A model generated the notes under the pieces. It ran no database searches, was not told where the DNA came from, and saw only the letters and a list, made by a program, of their open reading frames with translations. This document shows positions 26,553 through 35,950 of a stretch of 64,000 nucleotides of DNA, piece by piece. This DNA comes from Pseudanabaena yagii GIHE-NHR1. GTDB lineage: Bacteria; Cyanobacteriota; Cyanobacteriia; Pseudanabaenales; Pseudanabaenaceae. Position 1 is the stretch's first letter; the number at the start of each line of letters is the position of its first letter. Location of the stretch: assembly GCF_012863495.1 (NCBI RefSeq), contig NZ_JAAVJL010000001.1:2909501-2973500 (forward strand), given 5' to 3'. The translations under genes were made by a program, and so were the position numbers.

Positions 26553-27550
26553 TAGATTTCGTCAAATTCCTCTTCGGGAATACGTTGTTTGGACTTGTCA
26601 GGAATTTTAGGTTCGCCCCAAGCATCACGGATTTGCTGTTGGGTTTCATTACGGAAATCGGGCTTTGAGGTGGTGGGATAGTCATCCTCAAAATCATCGT
26701 AATCGTCATCGTAATTATCGATGGGCTTTGGTGGTGGGGCGATCGGGCGCGATGGCTCAGGACGGAATTCGGCTCTAGCTTGACGACGTTGTTGCTGTGG
26801 TGGATTTACGGGAACGCGCTCCTCTGCCCAATTGTCGCCATCATCCCATGATTGTTCTTGGCGATAGACGGGGCGTTGTTGCTGTGGTGGTGGCGAATAG
26901 GTGCTTCTGGCTCCCGATGATAGGGCATTATCACGAATGGTGGTGGTGGGTGGCAGATAGTCATCATCGAAATCATCTTCCCAAGGTGCTTTGCCTAAAC
27001 CGAGACGCTCCAATAAGCCTTTGCTCAGTTGGGTCATCCGATCTTCCATGCCCTCTGTAACGATGATGCGATCGCGTCCCACGGCAATGATTTCATTGAC
27101 ATCAATTTCGTAGGTGCTGATTAAGCTTGCAGGAATAATCGGATTACCAACCGAAGCCACAATCAAGAACATGAGATCCCCTGTTTCAGGATCAAATTTA
27201 AAATCGCGTACCTTACCAAGCAATTCCCCTGACTCAGTTACCACTTCGTTATTAATTAGAGTGGTATAACGCTCAGTGATTAAAATATCTTCAAGGACTG
27301 ATTCATCATCAACCAAAATCGCATCGGGTCCCAACAAATCAATATTGTCAAGAGCCATGAAAAATGTGTCACCAATGCCAATCGGCGTGCCAGGGACAAA
27401 GCGCTCAGCGACAGTCACACCCGTAACACGACGCTGATCGACATCTAGCCAGATTTGCGTGACGATGCCAAGCCGAATGGCTGATCGCTTGCTAAAGACC
27501 TGCAAACCTAAAACGGCGGCACGTTGACGAAGATTTTCCGATTGCATCAT
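26552..27550 (-). CDS. PRC-barrel domain protein
   Basis: 332 residues with two PRC-barrel domains. The first spans about 10-85 (VLGLQVFSKRSAIRLGIVTQI, VTGVTVAERF) and the second about 90-165 (VVTESGELLGKVRDFKFDPETGDLMFLIV). A low-complexity Pro/Gln/Asp tail with the acidic run DNYDDDYDDFEDDYP follows. PRC barrels occur in photosynthetic reaction centre H subunits and RNA-processing proteins. It overlaps the S4-domain gene by one base, and linkage to an RNA-binding PSII-related protein makes a photosystem assembly role plausible. Confidence 0.85.
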   Translation of the reverse strand: MMQSENLRQRAAVLGLQVFSKRSAIRLGIVTQIWLDVDQRRVTGVTVAERFVPGTPIGIGDTFFMALDNIDLLGPDAILVDDESVLEDILITERYTTLINNEVVTESGELLGKVRDFKFDPETGDLMFLIVASVGNPIIPASLISTYEIDVNEIIAVGRDRIIVTEGMEDRMTQLSKGLLERLGLGKAPWEDDFDDDYLPPTTTIRDNALSSGARSTYSPPPQQQRPVYRQEQSWDDGDNWAEERVPVNPPQQQRRQARAEFRPEPSRPIAPPPKPIDNYDDDYDDFEDDYPTTSKPDFRNETQQQIRDAWGEPKIPDKSKQRIPEEEFDEI

Positions 27551-27734
27551 GGCGGTGACGTGGCTCTATATGATTCCTTACAAGTGGGATGTCCTACAAG
27601 TGGGGTATTAACTAAATAGGAGGGTAAATACCTAGCCCTGATTCTAGCAGACTAGATCCCCGTCGGTATTTTAACGTTTAACGACTTTTTGCTTATGGAA
27701 GACTGCCTTACAGCGCGTTGCACTGAATTAAAAC

Positions 27735-27787
27735 CCAGAGAAATTTTTGAAAGCGTGGCGAAGCCGCACTTTCAAAAATTTCTCTGG
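27735..27787. repeat. 25-bp palindrome with GAA loop
   Basis: CCAGAGAAATTTTTGAAAGC.. (27735-27759), loop GAA, complement 27763-27787 with two mismatches near the tip. It ends 7 bp before the SGNH hydrolase stop and is placed as its terminator. The arm closely resembles the palindrome at 30476-30540. Confidence 0.8.
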
Positions 27788-27793
27788 AATATT

Positions 27794-28492
27794 TCAAGCC
27801 TCAACCTGTAATTGCATTAATGGTTGCCAGTTGCGAATATCCTCTAAAAGTGATAGATACCCTTTTGTGTTTGGGTGCAAACCATCTGCACAGATGTGAT
27901 CGCACATCCAAGTTTGTCCCCGTTCTTGCCATAGATCAAATATATCGAGGTAGGGAATATCGCGTATTTGGCAAGCCGATTTCGTGAATTCTTTATAGCG
28001 AAATTGATCTTCGTGATTGAAATGCAAACAATCGAGAAACGGCATTTTTGATTCATTTACGGGAACCATGCCCACAAAGATGACGGGACAGAGGCTCTGA
28101 GATTTGTCGAGTAAGTTACCGATTTCTAGGGTAAAGCGATCGTAATCCGTAATGCTTTTGCCGTCACGCTTAGCCACCCGTGCCGAATCATTGACCCCAA
28201 CGGACAAAATCATTAAATCGGGAATTTTATTCCGAAGTTCGCCACGCAGTAAAAATTCTCGCTCTAGGCGTTGATTGACATGGGCAGATGTATCACCTCT
28301 GACTCCTAAGTTATAGAGAACATGACCAGTTGCTGTTCCCATCCATTGCCGCCGCAGTTGTTCTACCCAACCACCATTAACAGGATCGCCGTAGCCATAG
28401 ATAATGCTGTCGCCAAAAGCTGTCACCCTTAGAGGTTGCTGACTGCGAGGAGAAACATTCGGAGCTTGCAAAAGGTTTAAGGTTGTCATCAA
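27794..28492 (-). CDS. SGNH/GDSL-type lipase or esterase
   Basis: 232 residues. The SGNH hydrolase blocks are all visible: block I VTAFGDSIIYGYGD (nucleophile Ser28), block II Gly in LGVRGDTS, block III SVGVNDSAR (Asn of GxND) and block V CADGLHPNTKGY (catalytic Asp/His). There is no signal peptide, so it is probably cytoplasmic. Activity on acyl or acetyl esters is expected from the family; the substrate cannot be told. Confidence 0.92.
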   Translation of the reverse strand: MMTTLNLLQAPNVSPRSQQPLRVTAFGDSIIYGYGDPVNGGWVEQLRRQWMGTATGHVLYNLGVRGDTSAHVNQRLEREFLLRGELRNKIPDLMILSVGVNDSARVAKRDGKSITDYDRFTLEIGNLLDKSQSLCPVIFVGMVPVNESKMPFLDCLHFNHEDQFRYKEFTKSACQIRDIPYLDIFDLWQERGQTWMCDHICADGLHPNTKGYLSLLEDIRNWQPLMQLQVEA

Positions 28493-28884
28493 AAAATGCG
28501 CTTAGGGAAAATGATTAATTGGTGATTTTACAAAACTACATTAAGGTTAGCGCAACTAAGTACTTTTACTTGATATTTCTTTAGCTGGATCTTTCCATAC
28601 CCTCACATATTCACTTTTCAAAGAAGATTAGTGGTGTGGGGCAAAGTAACACACCACATTTATATATAGCAATGTAAGTTTTGCTTAGGACATCAAACCC
28701 AAATAGTGTAAGGCGGCACTTCGTGCCGCCTTACACTATTTGGGTTTGATACAAGTGAAAATGGGCTTTGAGAGTTTTTTTGCTACACAAATCCTCTCAA
28801 AGTCCAAAAACAAAAGCCTTTCTTTTGGGCTTATAACCTGATTTTGTCAGGGCGAAATACTCTGTAGCAGTTCAAGCGATCGCT
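28493..28884. other. Spacer with one palindrome
   Basis: 392 bp without a gene. The half 28670-28755 carries the palindrome described separately, preceded by TATAGCAATGTAAG. Nothing else stands out. Confidence 0.5.
28692..28750. repeat. 28-bp perfect palindrome with TTC loop
   Basis: ATCAAACCCAAATAGTGTAA.. (28692-28719), loop TTC (28720-28722), exact complement 28723-28750. The tip GGCGGCAC-TTC-GTGCCGCC is the same as in the 25603 palindrome although the outer arms differ. The left flank repeats the TATAGCAATGTAAG...TAGGACA border found there. Confidence 0.85.
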
Positions 28885-30279
28885 TTATCGACCATTGTTC
28901 AGGATTTTTTTAATTAACTTACGCAATTCCAAAGCTTCTTGGTATTGAGGCTGTTCTTTTAATACTTTCTCCACTGCCAAAAGCGATTCACTATAACGTC
29001 TTGCACGGTATAGTGTTGCCGCCAAAGCATATTGGGTATCAATCTTGGCAATGCCTCCCCATAATATATTTGCTTTGAGAGAGCGCGTATAGGCATCGAT
29101 CGCTTCTGCATCTTTATTCTGATCGTAAAAAATCACGCCACGATTGTGCCAGACTTCAGAGAAACCACCTGACCAATATATCGCCTTCTCATATGCTTTT
29201 AGGGCTTCTTCCTTGCGGTCTAACTTCCGCAGTACATTACCCTTTTTGTACCAAGAGGGATAGTCATCAGGTTCAAGGGCAATAACCCGCTCGTAGGCAG
29301 CGATCGCTTCAGGATAAAGCTTTAAAGCAGTTAGGGCATCTGCTTTGCCATACCAAGCATTGGTGTAACTTGGATTTTGGGCAATCAATTGTTCAAAAAC
29401 AGTTAACGCCTTTTTGTTTTCACCTTGATCGAGCAGTCGAATCCCATCAATGTAAGTCTCATAAAAATTTTCACTGCTATTGTCGTCAAAGAACTTAACT
29501 TGAGGGTTTTCGCTACGAATTTTTTGACCTCGCTCAAAGGCTTGAATAGTATCTTTATAACTACCAAGTCGGGATTTTGCCTCAGCTTCGCCATAGTAAA
29601 TTACATAGTCTTGAACACTGAGTAGATCTTTAGAAGCGATATAGGGAGTATTGGGAGATAGTAAGATAGCGCGGCGATAAGCAGCTCTCGATTCTTCATA
29701 GCGTTCCAATCGGAATAATGCGAGTCCGCGAAAGAACCACACAAAACTGTAGTTAGGCTGAATCTTGATGGATTGATCTAAAGAAGCGATCGCCTCTTCA
29801 TAGCGCTTGAGATCCACTAAGGCAGTCCCGCGATTAAACCACCATAGATAATAATCTTCGGCTTTTACTGGAGGTTCAACGCGATCAACAAAAGTTGCCC
29901 CCGGCTTAATTTGCAAGGCTTTATCGTAGGAAGCGATCGCTTGATCAAACTTTTTTAACCCAGCTAAAGCTAAACCGTGATTGTTCCACAGTTCAGGATC
30001 TTTCATTCCGCGTTCATCTTTTAAAGCTAGTTCAAAGCAATCAAGAGCATCGTGAAAAAGGTTCTGTTTCAAAAAAATATTGCCTAATAGTTTGTAATTA
30101 CCAGGATGCTTGGGACTTGAGCCAATATTACAAACCTGTGTTTGACTATAGGCAGCTTGATCTTTGCTGGCTATTAAAAAAATTTCTATGGTGAAACCTG
30201 ACAAAAGCAAGTAATAAGTGAACGACCTAAGAATTAAAGATTGAACATTGATCATCTTTATTTTGGGAGAAGAGTACAT
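28885..30279 (-). CDS. Membrane-anchored TPR-repeat protein
   Basis: 464 residues. An N-terminal hydrophobic stretch (residues 14-40, ILRSFTYYLLLSGFTIEIFLIAS) acts as signal or anchor. About nine TPR units follow, with clear consensus in LFHDALDCFELAL, FDQAIASYDKALQIKP, YEEAIASLDQSIKIQPN, YPEAIAAYERVIALEP and KEEALKAYEKAI. It is presumably a periplasmic or lumenal protein-interaction scaffold. It lies upstream of no obvious partner, but two minus-strand neighbours (a degenerate kinase and a TPR-CHAT protein) belong to the same signalling-scaffold style. The start could also be Met9 (30255). Confidence 0.85.
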   Translation of the reverse strand: MYSSPKIKMINVQSLILRSFTYYLLLSGFTIEIFLIASKDQAAYSQTQVCNIGSSPKHPGNYKLLGNIFLKQNLFHDALDCFELALKDERGMKDPELWNNHGLALAGLKKFDQAIASYDKALQIKPGATFVDRVEPPVKAEDYYLWWFNRGTALVDLKRYEEAIASLDQSIKIQPNYSFVWFFRGLALFRLERYEESRAAYRRAILLSPNTPYIASKDLLSVQDYVIYYGEAEAKSRLGSYKDTIQAFERGQKIRSENPQVKFFDDNSSENFYETYIDGIRLLDQGENKKALTVFEQLIAQNPSYTNAWYGKADALTALKLYPEAIAAYERVIALEPDDYPSWYKKGNVLRKLDRKEEALKAYEKAIYWSGGFSEVWHNRGVIFYDQNKDAEAIDAYTRSLKANILWGGIAKIDTQYALAATLYRARRYSESLLAVEKVLKEQPQYQEALELRKLIKKILNNGR

Positions 30280-30475
30280 TTTGGTTTGAACGCTACGTTG
30301 CCTTATAGGTGTCGCGAAAGTCTGGGAACCTGCATTATAATGCGATCCCGACTTGCGACAGGTTTCTAACAGCCTTAAATCAAAGCCTTGCCAATAGGCT
30401 ATTTCAAGATGTTAATTTAGCAAATAAAGACTCAAATGGGGTATCAAAGATTTTGCTTAACCCTTGTAAAGCCCG

Positions 30476-30540
30476 TTAAACCCAGAGAGATTTTTGAAAG
30501 TGTAGCATCGCCACACTTTCAAAAATCTCTCTGGGTTTAA
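30476..30540. repeat. 31-bp palindrome with ATC loop
   Basis: TTAAACCCAGAGAGATTTTT.. (30476-30506), loop ATC, complement 30510-30540 with a single mismatch. It abuts the stop of the degenerate kinase gene (30543). The arms resemble those at 27735-27787. Confidence 0.85.
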
Positions 30541-30542
30541 GG

Positions 30543-32003
30543 CTAATTAGCTACACGGGGTGCTGGTGGTATCGGCAAGCCTGACGATCTTTCTACGGTA
30601 GGCTTATACGATGTCTCTACAGGAGGTACATAGGCTTCTACGGGAGGGGTAGATGTCTCTGCGGGGGGGACATAGGCTTCCGTAGTTGAACTGCTAGGAA
30701 TATCTGTGGTTGTTAATGAGGAGGATGTCGCAGATGTGGTTGATAGTGCAACTGTTGGCTCAGGCAGTTTTTGCTTGGCTTCTTCTATCACATTCTTGCC
30801 ACGGGACTGCCAATCAGGAGATGGGGAAATGCTTTTAAAAGTATCGAGCGCGGATTGTACTTTCTCAGTTTGGACTGCTGCACCTAATTTTTGGATAAGG
30901 TCACTGCCTTTCTTAGCTTCTGTCGATTGGTTTAAAAATTGTTCAGCTTTGGCACGCATCCGACTACCAAACGGGATTGTTTGTAAGATCGTTTTTGAGC
31001 TACTCAAACTACCTATATTGGCATCCTTATCTTTGCTTAGGGCAACTAGTTGATCTTTGTTGACATCAGCTTTTTTTGCTTCATACACATGGGCAATTGC
31101 TTTATCCATTGATTGATTGACCACATTGGCAAGCTCTACATCACTCTTGGCATTATTAGCAATTTTGGGCTTCATATAAAAATAAGAGCCAACAGCGCCG
31201 CTAATAGTTGTGCCAAAGCCTAACAGGATCGCAACTAAGATGGGTATGCCCCGTTTAGGATTTGCTGCTTGCGGTGCTTTCTGGGCAAATCTTGCTTTTC
31301 TATAAATCTGTGAATTGGGGAAATTGATCTTAAGTTTTTTGTCCTTAGGCTTTTGGGTTTTGTTATGGTTCGGTTCTAAAGTTAATATTTCTAGGGAATG
31401 GGTTTCCGCAGATGGTGAACCTGAGGCTAGAGACTTTTGTACTGCTGAAGTTTGGGCAGGAATGGCTATTAATGAGCGTGTTGGATTAGTGAGAGGAGTG
31501 AGGGTTGATGGGGCATGGCTCATCTCTGGTTGGAGCGATCGCAACATTTGTCCTGCATTGACGAAGCGAAAGGCAGGTTCAGCTAGGAGCGCCGTATTAA
31601 GAATTTGCTGTAATTGATCACTGACGTTGCAATGTTCTTGCCAAGTCCATGTATTATTTTCAGCTTTTAGTGATTCTGGGGGTAAGCCTGTTAGTAACTC
31701 GATGAGCGATATGCCGAGTGCGTAAATATCGGCTGCGGGGGTTACTTGTTGTGTTTGTGAAATTTCTGGAGCTAGATAAATTGGATGATTTTCCGCATCT
31801 GCTGTTAGCAGAATAATCTCCATCCGCTTGTAATCATAGGCAACTGTATCTAAGGAGATTGCCCCATGAGCTTGCTGGTGATCGTGCAAGTCGTTTAGAC
31901 AAGAGAGTATTTGACGCAAGATATCTTGTGCTTCCGCCTCAGAAATTCCCTGCCCAGATACTTGGGCAAGCAATGTGCGATAAGTTGAATATTGCGCTTG
32001 CAT
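30543..32003 (-). CDS. Degenerate Ser/Thr kinase-like (pseudokinase) membrane protein
   Basis: 486 residues. Only the C-lobe half of a kinase fold is present (residues 15-158): the HRD motif is replaced by AHGAISLDTVAYD (46-58), DFG is not recognisable, and the APE helix (YLAPEIS, 77-82) and F helix (DIYALGISLIELLTG, 92-106) remain. The glycine loop and lysine region is missing. A basic linker leads to one membrane helix (253-277) and a coiled/Pro-Val-rich C-terminal part on the other side. Catalysis looks impossible; a regulatory or binding role is inferred. Confidence 0.75.
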   Translation of the reverse strand: MQAQYSTYRTLLAQVSGQGISEAEAQDILRQILSCLNDLHDHQQAHGAISLDTVAYDYKRMEIILLTADAENHPIYLAPEISQTQQVTPAADIYALGISLIELLTGLPPESLKAENNTWTWQEHCNVSDQLQQILNTALLAEPAFRFVNAGQMLRSLQPEMSHAPSTLTPLTNPTRSLIAIPAQTSAVQKSLASGSPSAETHSLEILTLEPNHNKTQKPKDKKLKINFPNSQIYRKARFAQKAPQAANPKRGIPILVAILLGFGTTISGAVGSYFYMKPKIANNAKSDVELANVVNQSMDKAIAHVYEAKKADVNKDQLVALSKDKDANIGSLSSSKTILQTIPFGSRMRAKAEQFLNQSTEAKKGSDLIQKLGAAVQTEKVQSALDTFKSISPSPDWQSRGKNVIEEAKQKLPEPTVALSTTSATSSSLTTTDIPSSSTTEAYVPPAETSTPPVEAYVPPVETSYKPTVERSSGLPIPPAPRVAN

Positions 32004-32167
32004 AACTTCTCAACTCCATTACTTTGGATTATAGGTTGCAATCACGATTTAAAAGTTATAAAAAGTTATAAAAAAGTTATATAGCATTTTCTAAGTGGCT
32101 CAGCGCAATAAATATAAAGCCGCCAAATCGAAGACCCACAATCCTCATATTTTGAGGCTTTTAGGTG

Positions 32168-32203
32168 ATTTTTAAAGGCGCGGTTTCGTCCCGCGTTTAA
32201 AAA
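32168..32203. repeat. Imperfect palindrome near the TPR-CHAT gene end
   Basis: ATTTTTAAA-GGCGCGG, a short loop TTTCGTC, then CCGCG-TTTAAAAAT. It lies 26 bp downstream of the TPR-CHAT stop (minus strand) and may terminate it. A diverged copy of the 144-182 repeat lies just before it (about 32094-32118). Confidence 0.5.
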
Positions 32204-32228
32204 TTTTTCCGTCATTATGCTTAGTCAC

Positions 32229-34886
32229 TTATAAGCCATTGCCGATCGCAAAGAACGCCGACCAGTAACTAGGATGCTTGAACTCCGATGACTTGATTAG
32301 AGTAACTTGCGCCCTATGTAATGCCTCGGTGGGTGTGACATCGCCTTTTTTGAGTTCCTGATAAAATGCTTCCATCAAAGCCTGAGTGCCTTCGTCATTG
32401 ACAGACCAGAGTGAGGCGATCGCCTGTTTTGCCCCTGCCTTCTGGATTTGATAGCCAAAGCCCAAAATTTCTACCCCACTGCCCAGTTTGCCTACTCCAG
32501 TTTGACAAGCACTGAGTACGATTAACTCCACATTAGGAATTTGCCAATCGGTAATTTCACTCAAACGGATTTCATCGCCATTGCCAAAAATGATGAAAGA
32601 GTTGTCAGGTACACCAAGATTAAACTCAGCATGGGTAGCAAAATGGAGGATATTGTAGTTTTTGAATTTTGCTTCAGTAGTCGCACGGCTAAAGTCATTT
32701 TCGAGTAAAGCCAAAGAGTTATCGAAAGAATTGGCGATCGCTTGGACTTCTTTAATTGTGGCAGGTAAGGCAATTTGCCCGAATTTTCTTTCTCCAGCTT
32801 TACCCCCAAATGCTCCTGCAAGAATACTGGGTTGAGATTTAGGTTGAGGTGAAAAATCTGTCAGCGTATAAGCAATGAGATTACTAATCCGATATTTCTC
32901 CGCAAACCATTGTTTGCCGTCATAGAGTGCTGCAAGTGGGATATATCTTAAGATGCCATCAGGAGCATAAAGAATTGTCTGTGTTTTGGTTTGGGCAAGT
33001 TCGGCTTCGATGGGTTTAATCAATAAGTTATACATTGCCTTAGCAGGTTCCTTGTAGTCTTCAGAACCTTCATCCCTTAGCCCTGCTTTAAATTCAGTGA
33101 CGAGGGATTCTAATTTGTCTTGAGTAATTTTGACAGTGCGGTGAATGGGGAGGTTGTTGGGTGAGAAGAGAATGATTTCGAGTCTGTTGCCTAAAATAAA
33201 TGGATAGAGTAGTACGGTTCCCTGTGGGATTTGGTTGAGATAGTCGGGGACTTTGTTGATTTCTGTTTTGGGAAGTTGTTGGATTTGATTAGCAAGTTGG
33301 CTACTGATTTCTTTGCTATTGTCAAAGCTAACGGCTAATAGCTTATTGCTAAGAGCTTTCTCTGGTTCTAAAAGCTGAACACCTTGCGCCGATCTATCGC
33401 TACCTTTGATGGTTTTGAGATAGTCTTCGAGTTCTTGGACTTTGAGAAGGTCGAGGATTTGTAGGGCTTCGATGATGCGGTCTTGTTGGAGTAGCAGGTC
33501 GGCGAGGTTACGGTAATCTTTTTCAACTGTAGAGAGATAGGATTGTTGTTCTTCTTTGCTTAGTTTTTTAATGTCTTTGCGGATGGATTCGCGCACGTTG
33601 ACGGATTGTTTATAGAAGAGAATGGCGATTTCAGTTTGGTTGAGCTTGTTAAAAATTGCACCCATATTACTGAGTGTACGTCCTTCTCCAGCGCGATCTC
33701 CGATTTGCTGAAGGAGCGCAAGGGATTGCTGATAGTATTCAATCGCTTTCTGGTACTGTCCGAGACTGTTGTAGGCATAGCCTAGATTACCGATTACTAA
33801 TGCTTTTCCAGCGCGATCGCCGATTTGCTGAAGGATTGCAAGGGATTGTTGATAGTATTCAATCGCCTTCTGGTACTGTCCAAGACTGTTATAGGCATTG
33901 CCTAGATTACTGATTGAACGTCCTATACCATTGCGATTGCCGATTTTCTTGAAGATCTCTAAAGATTGCTGATAGAAAGCAATTGATTTTTGGTAATGTC
34001 CGAGACTGTTATAGTCAAGTCCTAGACTCATGATTAAACCTGCTTCACCATTGCGATCGCCGATTTCCTTCTTGATCGCAAGGGATTGCTGATGATATTC
34101 AAGCGCTTTCTGGTACTGTCCGAGACTGTAGTAGGCATAGCCTAGATTATTGATTACATTTGCTGCATTATTACGATTATCAATTTGCTGAAAGATCGTA
34201 AGGGATTGCTGATAGTATTCAATCGCTTTCTGGTACTGTCCGAGCCTGTCATAGGTAATGCCTAGATTATTGATTGCATTTGCTTTACCATTGCGATCGC
34301 CGATTTGCTGAGAGATCGCAAGGGATTGCTGAAAGTATTCAATCGCTTTTTGGTACTGTCCGAGATTTTCGTAGGCAAGTCCTAGATTATTGATTGCATT
34401 TGCTTTACCATTGTGATCACCGATTTGCTGAAATATCGCAATAGATTGCTGAAAGTATGTAATTGCTTTCTGATATTGTCCGAAGTTTCTGTAGGCAAGT
34501 CCTAGACTATTGATTGAATCTGCTTCACCATTGCGATCGCCGATTTGCTGAAATATCGCAATAGATTGCTGATAATATTCAATCGCTTTCTGATATTGTC
34601 CGAGACTTTTGTAGCCAATGCCTAGATTATTAATTGAATTTGCTTCACCCTTGCGATCTTGAATCTCGTGATAAATCTTTAAAGATTTTTCCCAAGCTTG
34701 CATAGCTTCTCGATATCGGCTAACCTGATATAACTGATTCCCTTGTTCTAAGAGTCGAACCGCCTCTGCTTTGCGGTCTTGCGTTGTTTGCGCTTGGACG
34801 CTTTCAGCGATGATCGGCATAGGCAAACCAGACAACAAAGCCACCATCACCAAACCGATTACCCTATTCATCACCAAAATCCTCAC
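32229..34886 (-). CDS. TPR-CHAT protein (caspase-like protease domain)
   Basis: 885 residues. A signal peptide (about 1-32, ending VQAQT) is followed by ten 40-residue TPR units from about residue 38. Units 2-9 are nearly identical (core NLGxAYxSLGQYQKAIEYYQ and QSLAIxQQIGDRxG). A linker leads to a C-terminal CHAT domain: catalytic His752 in HFATHAEF and Cys794 in VLSACQTGVG, then GFGYQIQKAGAKQAIASLW. CHAT domains are caspase-fold peptidases; related TPR-CHAT proteins act in effector systems such as gRAMP/Craspase. An export signal points to a different role here. Substrate unknown. Confidence 0.9.
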   Translation of the reverse strand: MRILVMNRVIGLVMVALLSGLPMPIIAESVQAQTTQDRKAEAVRLLEQGNQLYQVSRYREAMQAWEKSLKIYHEIQDRKGEANSINNLGIGYKSLGQYQKAIEYYQQSIAIFQQIGDRNGEADSINSLGLAYRNFGQYQKAITYFQQSIAIFQQIGDHNGKANAINNLGLAYENLGQYQKAIEYFQQSLAISQQIGDRNGKANAINNLGITYDRLGQYQKAIEYYQQSLTIFQQIDNRNNAANVINNLGYAYYSLGQYQKALEYHQQSLAIKKEIGDRNGEAGLIMSLGLDYNSLGHYQKSIAFYQQSLEIFKKIGNRNGIGRSISNLGNAYNSLGQYQKAIEYYQQSLAILQQIGDRAGKALVIGNLGYAYNSLGQYQKAIEYYQQSLALLQQIGDRAGEGRTLSNMGAIFNKLNQTEIAILFYKQSVNVRESIRKDIKKLSKEEQQSYLSTVEKDYRNLADLLLQQDRIIEALQILDLLKVQELEDYLKTIKGSDRSAQGVQLLEPEKALSNKLLAVSFDNSKEISSQLANQIQQLPKTEINKVPDYLNQIPQGTVLLYPFILGNRLEIILFSPNNLPIHRTVKITQDKLESLVTEFKAGLRDEGSEDYKEPAKAMYNLLIKPIEAELAQTKTQTILYAPDGILRYIPLAALYDGKQWFAEKYRISNLIAYTLTDFSPQPKSQPSILAGAFGGKAGERKFGQIALPATIKEVQAIANSFDNSLALLENDFSRATTEAKFKNYNILHFATHAEFNLGVPDNSFIIFGNGDEIRLSEITDWQIPNVELIVLSACQTGVGKLGSGVEILGFGYQIQKAGAKQAIASLWSVNDEGTQALMEAFYQELKKGDVTPTEALHRAQVTLIKSSEFKHPSYWSAFFAIGNGL

Positions 34887-35121
34887 ACTGACATCTCAAT
34901 CTGCGATCGCCTACTCCAAAGCATAAATCTGGCTTCCCCCAACCAATCAGTAATTACAAAAAATTTAACCAAAACCCTTTAGCCCTGCATAGCAATGTAG
35001 GGACACTTTATCTATGGATCTCGAAGAGGATTACTTGCATGGCGATCGCGTACAAGCGATCGCACTCATCAGGTTCTACATTAGGAACTTTCGCAAAAAC
35101 CTTATATGAGCAGGATGATCG
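32229..35121 (-). repeat. 120-bp tandem repeats in the TPR-CHAT gene (about 33660-34640)
   Basis: The TPR region is built of direct 120-bp units with words such as GATTGCTGATAGTATTCAAT and CTTTCTGGTACTGTCC recurring at about 33715, 33835, 33955, 34075, 34195, 34315, 34435 and 34555. Near identity at DNA level suggests recent expansion or gene conversion among units. Only 33660-34640 is repetitive; the surrounding span is given for context with the upstream 235-bp spacer (34887-35121), in which I see no gene. Confidence 0.6.
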
Positions 35122-35883
35122 CTACAAAATCTGTGACAAGAACTTCTTAGTGCGTTCTTCTTTGGGATTTTGGAAAAACTCTTCAGGAGTTGCCTCCTCA
35201 ACGATCACACCGCCATCCATAAACACAATGCGATCGGCAACCTCACGGGCAAAGCCAACCTCATGGGTAACTACCACCATCGTCATTCCCGAATCAGCAA
35301 GCGATCGCATCACATCTAAAACCTCGCGTACCATTTCAGGATCGAGAGCAGAAGTAGGTTCATCAAAGAGCATGATTTTTGGTTGCATCGCTAAAGCTCT
35401 GGCGATCGCTACCCGTTGCTGCTGCCCACCCGATAGTTGTAAGGGATATTTATGAGCTTGCTGAGCAATACCGACACGTTCTAGTAACTGGGTCGCCACC
35501 TCTGAAGCCTTAGTCTTTGACCATTTGCGAACCCATGATGGTGCAAGGGTAATATTCTGAAAAACCGTGAGGTGAGGGAAGAGATTAAACTGCTGAAACA
35601 CCATTCCCACTTCACGACGGATCGCATCAATATTGCGATGATTCTCAGGCGATAACTCAAATCCATCAATAAAGATTTTACCCTGTTGATATTCTTCTAA
35701 GGCATTAAAAGTACGGGCAAAAGTGGATTTACCTGAACCCGAAGGTCCCATAATCACAACCACCTCACCACGATTCACAGTCAGACTGACACCCTTAAGC
35801 ACATGGAAGCTGCCATACCACTTATGCACATTTTGCGCGACAATCATCGGCTCAGTCAGATTCGGGGTTGATGTTTCTTGCAT
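35122..35883 (-). CDS. Polar amino acid ABC transporter ATP-binding protein
   Basis: 253 residues, GlnQ/HisP-type ATPase. Walker [13 protein letters not shown]-loop [14 protein letters not shown], signature [15 protein letters not shown], Walker [17 protein letters not shown] and switch His in [10 protein letters not shown] are intact. It would energise uptake of glutamine, glutamate or basic amino acids. No permease or binding protein genes are beside it, so the partner genes lie elsewhere; in some cyanobacteria the cognate ATPase (BgtA) is likewise unlinked. Confidence 0.9.
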   Translation of the reverse strand: MQETSTPNLTEPMIVAQNVHKWYGSFHVLKGVSLTVNRGEVVVIMGPSGSGKSTFARTFNALEEYQQGKIFIDGFELSPENHRNIDAIRREVGMVFQQFNLFPHLTVFQNITLAPSWVRKWSKTKASEVATQLLERVGIAQQAHKYPLQLSGGQQQRVAIARALAMQPKIMLFDEPTSALDPEMVREVLDVMRSLADSGMTMVVVTHEVGFAREVADRIVFMDGGVIVEEATPEEFFQNPKEERTKKFLSQIL

Positions 35884-35950
35884 GATGGTTACTTGCCTTG
35901 GCTTAATTTAAAGAGAAGATAATTGTTGGCTTTATAAACAGATTGATCTT

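Noticed and set aside
30543-32003. An active Ser/Thr kinase
   Set aside because: The glycine loop, the catalytic HRD and DFG motifs are absent, so only a pseudokinase call is supportable.
33660-34640. Regular direct repeats that could be taken for a CRISPR-like array
   Set aside because: The period is 120 bp, the units are continuous without unique spacers, and they encode in-frame 40-residue TPR units of the TPR-CHAT protein.
32229-34886. TPR-CHAT gene as part of a type III-E (Craspase) CRISPR system
   Set aside because: No gRAMP/Cas7-11-like gene or array is nearby, and the protein has a signal peptide, which is unlike the cytoplasmic Csx29.
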